From: Pleurocapsa sp. MO_226.B13
Lineage (GTDB): Bacteria > Cyanobacteriota > Cyanobacteriia > Cyanobacteriales > Xenococcaceae
Assembly (NCBI GenBank): GCA_030064795.1
Contig: JASJEI010000427.1
Location: 1-8,078 of the forward strand
DNA length: 8,078 nt
Direction of reading: 5' to 3'
Under the pieces are notes generated by a model. It worked only from the letters and a program-made list of their open reading frames with translations, had not been told where the DNA came from and did no database searches. This document shows positions 6,062 through 8,078 of this stretch, in pieces; position 1 is the stretch's first letter; every line of letters begins with the position of its first letter. Both the position numbers and the translations under genes were made by a program.

Positions 6062-6068
6062 TCTCCTT
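6062..6068 (-). promoter_or_regulatory. Ribosome binding site of the 375-aa gene
   Basis: AAGGAGA on the - strand ends 4 bases before ATG 6057 and about 10 before the second ATG at 6051. Either start is possible; the first is kept here. Confidence 0.6.
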
Positions 6069-6101
6069 ACGCATATTTAGCTCTCCGTGTCTAACTATTT
6101 A

Positions 6102-7163
6102 TTAGATGGAAAAGTTCTGTCTAGAACCCCTGCCCGATCTGGACTGTACTACTTTTACTTCTACCGTACCTACCGCATATTGATCCTTAAGAAATAATAT
6201 CGCTCTCTCCAACCCACAATAATTAAACTTAATCCTACTCCCACTCAAAGCAGCCGTAGCCATTTGATTAGACTCAATAGGAATTTTGATATCTTCAGGA
6301 AAATCGATCGACAGTTCGCCAGTCAAATAAATATCGGCATCAGGATAAGCAGTAAGTAGTTCAGAAAGAGGAGCGATCGCATCCTCATCATTAAAAGTAA
6401 GATTTCTAATCTCAGTTCTAGCAGCTTCCCCAACGACCGTAGTAACTTTACTAGTAATAATCTGCTCTCCAGTCTTGTAAACCCCTTTACCATCGGTAAC
6501 TATGAACTCGTTTCCTTCATTGCCAATAATCAAATACTTACCATCAGCAGAAGTGCGATCGCTTGTCCAGTAACCTGTGATCCTCGCGTATACTTTATTG
6601 GTACTGGCGTTCTCGTTATAGACTCTAACAATGCCATCTCTCAAACCTAGATTCTGGGAGACTTTCTGAGTTATGCCCCCACCATTGGCTAGATAAATTC
6701 CTAATGTCAGGAGGGCGATCGCTATTCCTAAAACCCACAGTTCACCAGCACCACCAGTCTTTAATCTCCGTCTGGGATTTGATACAGAGATTGCCCAAAC
6801 TGGCTCAGGATAAAATAGCTGTACTCCCTGCTTGGTGAAGGTATCGGAGAAACAGGCTAATAGATGACCCAGAGGAAGGGCGATTAAAGCAAAGGTTTGT
6901 TCGAGGAAAAAGTAACCCCCCAGTAAACTTACTACGGCGATCGCTACGGTTGCTAGCAGTGAATGAGTGATAGATCTATGGGGAAACCTATCTTCGATCC
7001 AACTACTAATCGGAAAGAAGATTTTACCAATGGTTGATGTGGTGGTGTCGATATCGGGGATTTGTGAGCCAAGGATAGCCAAACCTAATGGTAGAGGTTC
7101 GGCAGTTCCTAGTATTAGAGATGTTCCAGCAGCTGCGATCGCTGCATGGGTGATTGCCATCAT
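6102..7163 (-). CDS. YdjM-like membrane-bound metal-dependent hydrolase with C-terminal extension
   Basis: The 353-aa product has a YdjM/PF04307-type N-terminal domain: His in ITHAAIAAA (residue 6), LGSQIPDIDT (31-40), the HRSITHSL motif (62-69), and GHLLACFSDTFTKQGVQLFYP (99-119) with the H-x6-D-x5-G pattern of metal ligands. Hydrophobic spans at about 8-32, 70-86, 90-106 and 141-159 place it in the cytoplasmic membrane. Substrate is unknown for the family. After about 170 there is a soluble extension of some 185 residues (VYARITGYWTSD.., GNEGNEFIVTDGKGVYK, IYLTGELSIDF, ATAALSGSRIKFNYC, QYAVGTVEVKVV). Parts of this extension recur as relics at 4305-4487 and 7659-7853. The start is the first of two ATG codons (7163 or 7160); no good Shine-Dalgarno is visible. 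Five HIP1 octamers lie inside. The neighbouring HlyD-like gene copies suggest a shared membrane function, but this is inference. Confidence 0.88.
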   Translation of the reverse strand: MMAITHAAIAAAGTSLILGTAEPLPLGLAILGSQIPDIDTTTSTIGKIFFPISSWIEDRFPHRSITHSLLATVAIAVVSLLGGYFFLEQTFALIALPLGHLLACFSDTFTKQGVQLFYPEPVWAISVSNPRRRLKTGGAGELWVLGIAIALLTLGIYLANGGGITQKVSQNLGLRDGIVRVYNENASTNKVYARITGYWTSDRTSADGKYLIIGNEGNEFIVTDGKGVYKTGEQIITSKVTTVVGEAARTEIRNLTFNDEDAIAPLSELLTAYPDADIYLTGELSIDFPEDIKIPIESNQMATAALSGSRIKFNYCGLERAILFLKDQYAVGTVEVKVVQSRSGRGSRQNFSI

Positions 7164-7245
7164 CGGCGGTCAAGAGTAGGGTTACTTTACCAGTCTGGGT
7201 TTTGGTAGAGCGATCGTCAGTTATTTGGCTCACTGCGAGAGAGGG

Positions 7246-7575
7246 TTAGACTTCACGATATTCCAATGATCCATTATTTTGCGTAAGGAGTTCAGACAAT
7301 TTTTCAAAATTCAAACTTTTATCTGATGCTCGAAGAAAATATCTGAAGAGAAGAGAACCATTTAACTCAATTTCCTTCCTGCAATCAGTAATTTTCAATT
7401 CAAAACATTTCTTTTTTTTTCCAAACATAGTTTTTTCTTCAAATTCTAAAAACAATTTATCTTCAATATTAAATTGAGGATTAATATCATACTTTCCAAT
7501 AACTAAAAAAGGGGGTTTTTCAATGCCTCCTTGAGAATCATCTAAAAACTCAAGACTATATACTATCTTTGACAT
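7246..7575 (-). CDS. Hypothetical AT-rich protein, 109 aa
   Basis: I do not recognise this protein. It starts MSKIVYSLEFLDDSQGG and is charged, soluble and alternates beta-like and helical segments, with a basic patch MFGKKKKCFELK around residues 50-61. The lysines are coded by a run of nine A on the coding strand (7412-7420), a slippage-prone site. Base composition is far more AT-rich than the flanking hydrolase: bases 7381-7440 hold 14 G or C in 60. There is no HIP1 site. It lies 82 bases upstream of the hydrolase on the same strand. No strong Shine-Dalgarno is near ATG 7575. It could be an inserted cargo gene; a real coding gene is likely because the frame is open through AT-rich DNA. Confidence 0.6.
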   Translation of the reverse strand: MSKIVYSLEFLDDSQGGIEKPPFLVIGKYDINPQFNIEDKLFLEFEEKTMFGKKKKCFELKITDCRKEIELNGSLLFRYFLRASDKSLNFEKLSELLTQNNGSLEYREV

Positions 7576-7658
7576 AACATAAACAAAAACTCTCTACACA
7601 TATTTAATTCCCAAAAACATCTGAAAAAGCTCATCAGAAAACGCCAGAAGTTTCAGAA

Positions 7659-7853
7659 TTAAAGTTTTGGCACAGGATTAATAATTGTCACTTCAACAGA
7701 ACCGATCGCGTATTGACCCTCAAGCACCTCTATTACTTCATTTAATAGACAATTATCGAATGTCACCTTATTACTAGAGATATCAAATGTCTTCATAGTA
7801 TTTGGTTTGGCATATTCTTCGATCTTGTCCGACAAATCTATAGTTTCATTGCC
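7659..7853 (-). pseudogene. Second relic of the hydrolase C-terminal domain
   Basis: The frame from 7853 to TAA 7659-7661 encodes 64 residues, GNETIDLSDKIEEYAKPN, then KVTFDNCLLNEVIEVLEGQY and AIGSVEVTIINPVPKL. It aligns without gaps over about 58 residues to the C-terminus of the intact hydrolase (GELSIDFPEDI.., IKFNYCGLERAI.., QYAVGTVEVKVV), with 20 identities by eye, including N, C and the QYA-G-VEV block. A TAG (7854-7856) stands directly before the homologous frame, so the rest of the gene is missing. The only ATG is internal (codon 20). It overlaps the end of the membrane protein gene by eight bases. Confidence 0.65.
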
Positions 7854-8078
7854 CTAACCTCTTTCTTGCTCCTCTTACACTTCCCAATTGCTTCAGTGCC
7901 ATTCCTGCAACCAAACAAACACCACCAGTAATGTACAACCCCTTATTACCAGTTCCCATACCCACAAACCGCACGATACCGAATGCCATCAGTGCAGCAA
8001 TAATAATCGGCATGATGACCACATAGTTCGTATGTTCTGGCTTATCCTGCTTCAGCCCTAGAGCTTCATTCTTGATAA
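7846..8078 (-). CDS. Partial two-helix membrane protein, N-terminus outside the window
   Basis: The frame is open from the right edge (first full codon at 8076) to TGA 7846-7848, giving 76 residues. A polar stretch (GLKQDKPEHTNY) leads into two hydrophobic segments, YVVIMPIIIAALMAFGIV and GLYITGGVCLVAGMAL, followed by a basic tail (SVRGARKRLGQ). This is a helical hairpin with a positively charged end, probably in the cytoplasmic membrane. I recognise no family. It is the first of the - strand series here and could be co-transcribed with the genes that follow. The true start lies beyond the window, or at an internal ATG or GTG just before the first helix. Confidence 0.55.
   Translation of the reverse strand, partial: IKNEALGLKQDKPEHTNYVVIMPIIIAALMAFGIVRFVGMGTGNKGLYITGGVCLVAGMALKQLGSVRGARKRLGQ

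Larger units (their letters stand above)
3653..7142. repeat. Dense HIP1 octamers (GCGATCGC), listed
   Basis: Copies start at 3653, 3797, 3902, 3958, 3988, 4133, 4480, 4802, 6373, 6555, 6715, 6937 and 7135; one more lies at 1200. HIP1 is a hallmark of many cyanobacterial genomes. None occurs in the RTX gene, in the 375-aa gene at 4930-6057, or to the right of 7142, so the distribution marks blocks of different history. Confidence 0.9.

Overview
The window looks cyanobacterial. The palindrome GCGATCGC (the HIP1 octamer of cyanobacterial genomes) occurs 14 times, mostly in the right half, and the recognisable proteins (a DUF1990 protein, an RTX calcium-binding protein with the cyanobacterial-type C-terminus, an HlyD-like adaptor and a YdjM-like hydrolase) are typical of filamentous or colonial cyanobacteria. 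I cannot name a species.

Left part, + strand: a leader of about 380 bases contains a long, largely self-complementary element (93-240). It is followed by a DUF1990 gene broken by one missing base near 585. The gap of about 650 bases from 972 to 1627 holds a 132-bp element with 17-bp inverted ends and a TTA duplication, which looks like a MITE, and a possible promoter. A large secreted-type RTX calcium-binding protein follows (1628-3256) and ends at a strong hairpin (3282-3308).

Right part, - strand, read from right to left: a partial two-helix membrane protein runs off the right edge. Next come an orphan C-terminal relic of a YdjM-like hydrolase, an AT-rich 109-aa unknown, and an intact 353-aa YdjM-like membrane metal-dependent hydrolase with a C-terminal extension. 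Then comes a 375-aa unknown protein with no HIP1 site, an N-terminal fragment of an HlyD-like adaptor joined at a HIP1 octamer to a second hydrolase C-terminal relic, and a nearly complete HlyD-like adaptor whose original start seems to have been lost by a frameshift.

The main reading of this part is that hydrolase and HlyD-like adaptor genes have been duplicated here repeatedly and partly decayed. Three copies of the hydrolase C-terminal domain and two copies of the adaptor N-terminus lie within 4.7 kb. One chimera has its junction on the 8-bp HIP1 palindrome that both parents carry at the matching place. The pairing suggests that the two families work together at a membrane, but no transporter ATPase, outer-membrane partner or substrate gene is visible here.
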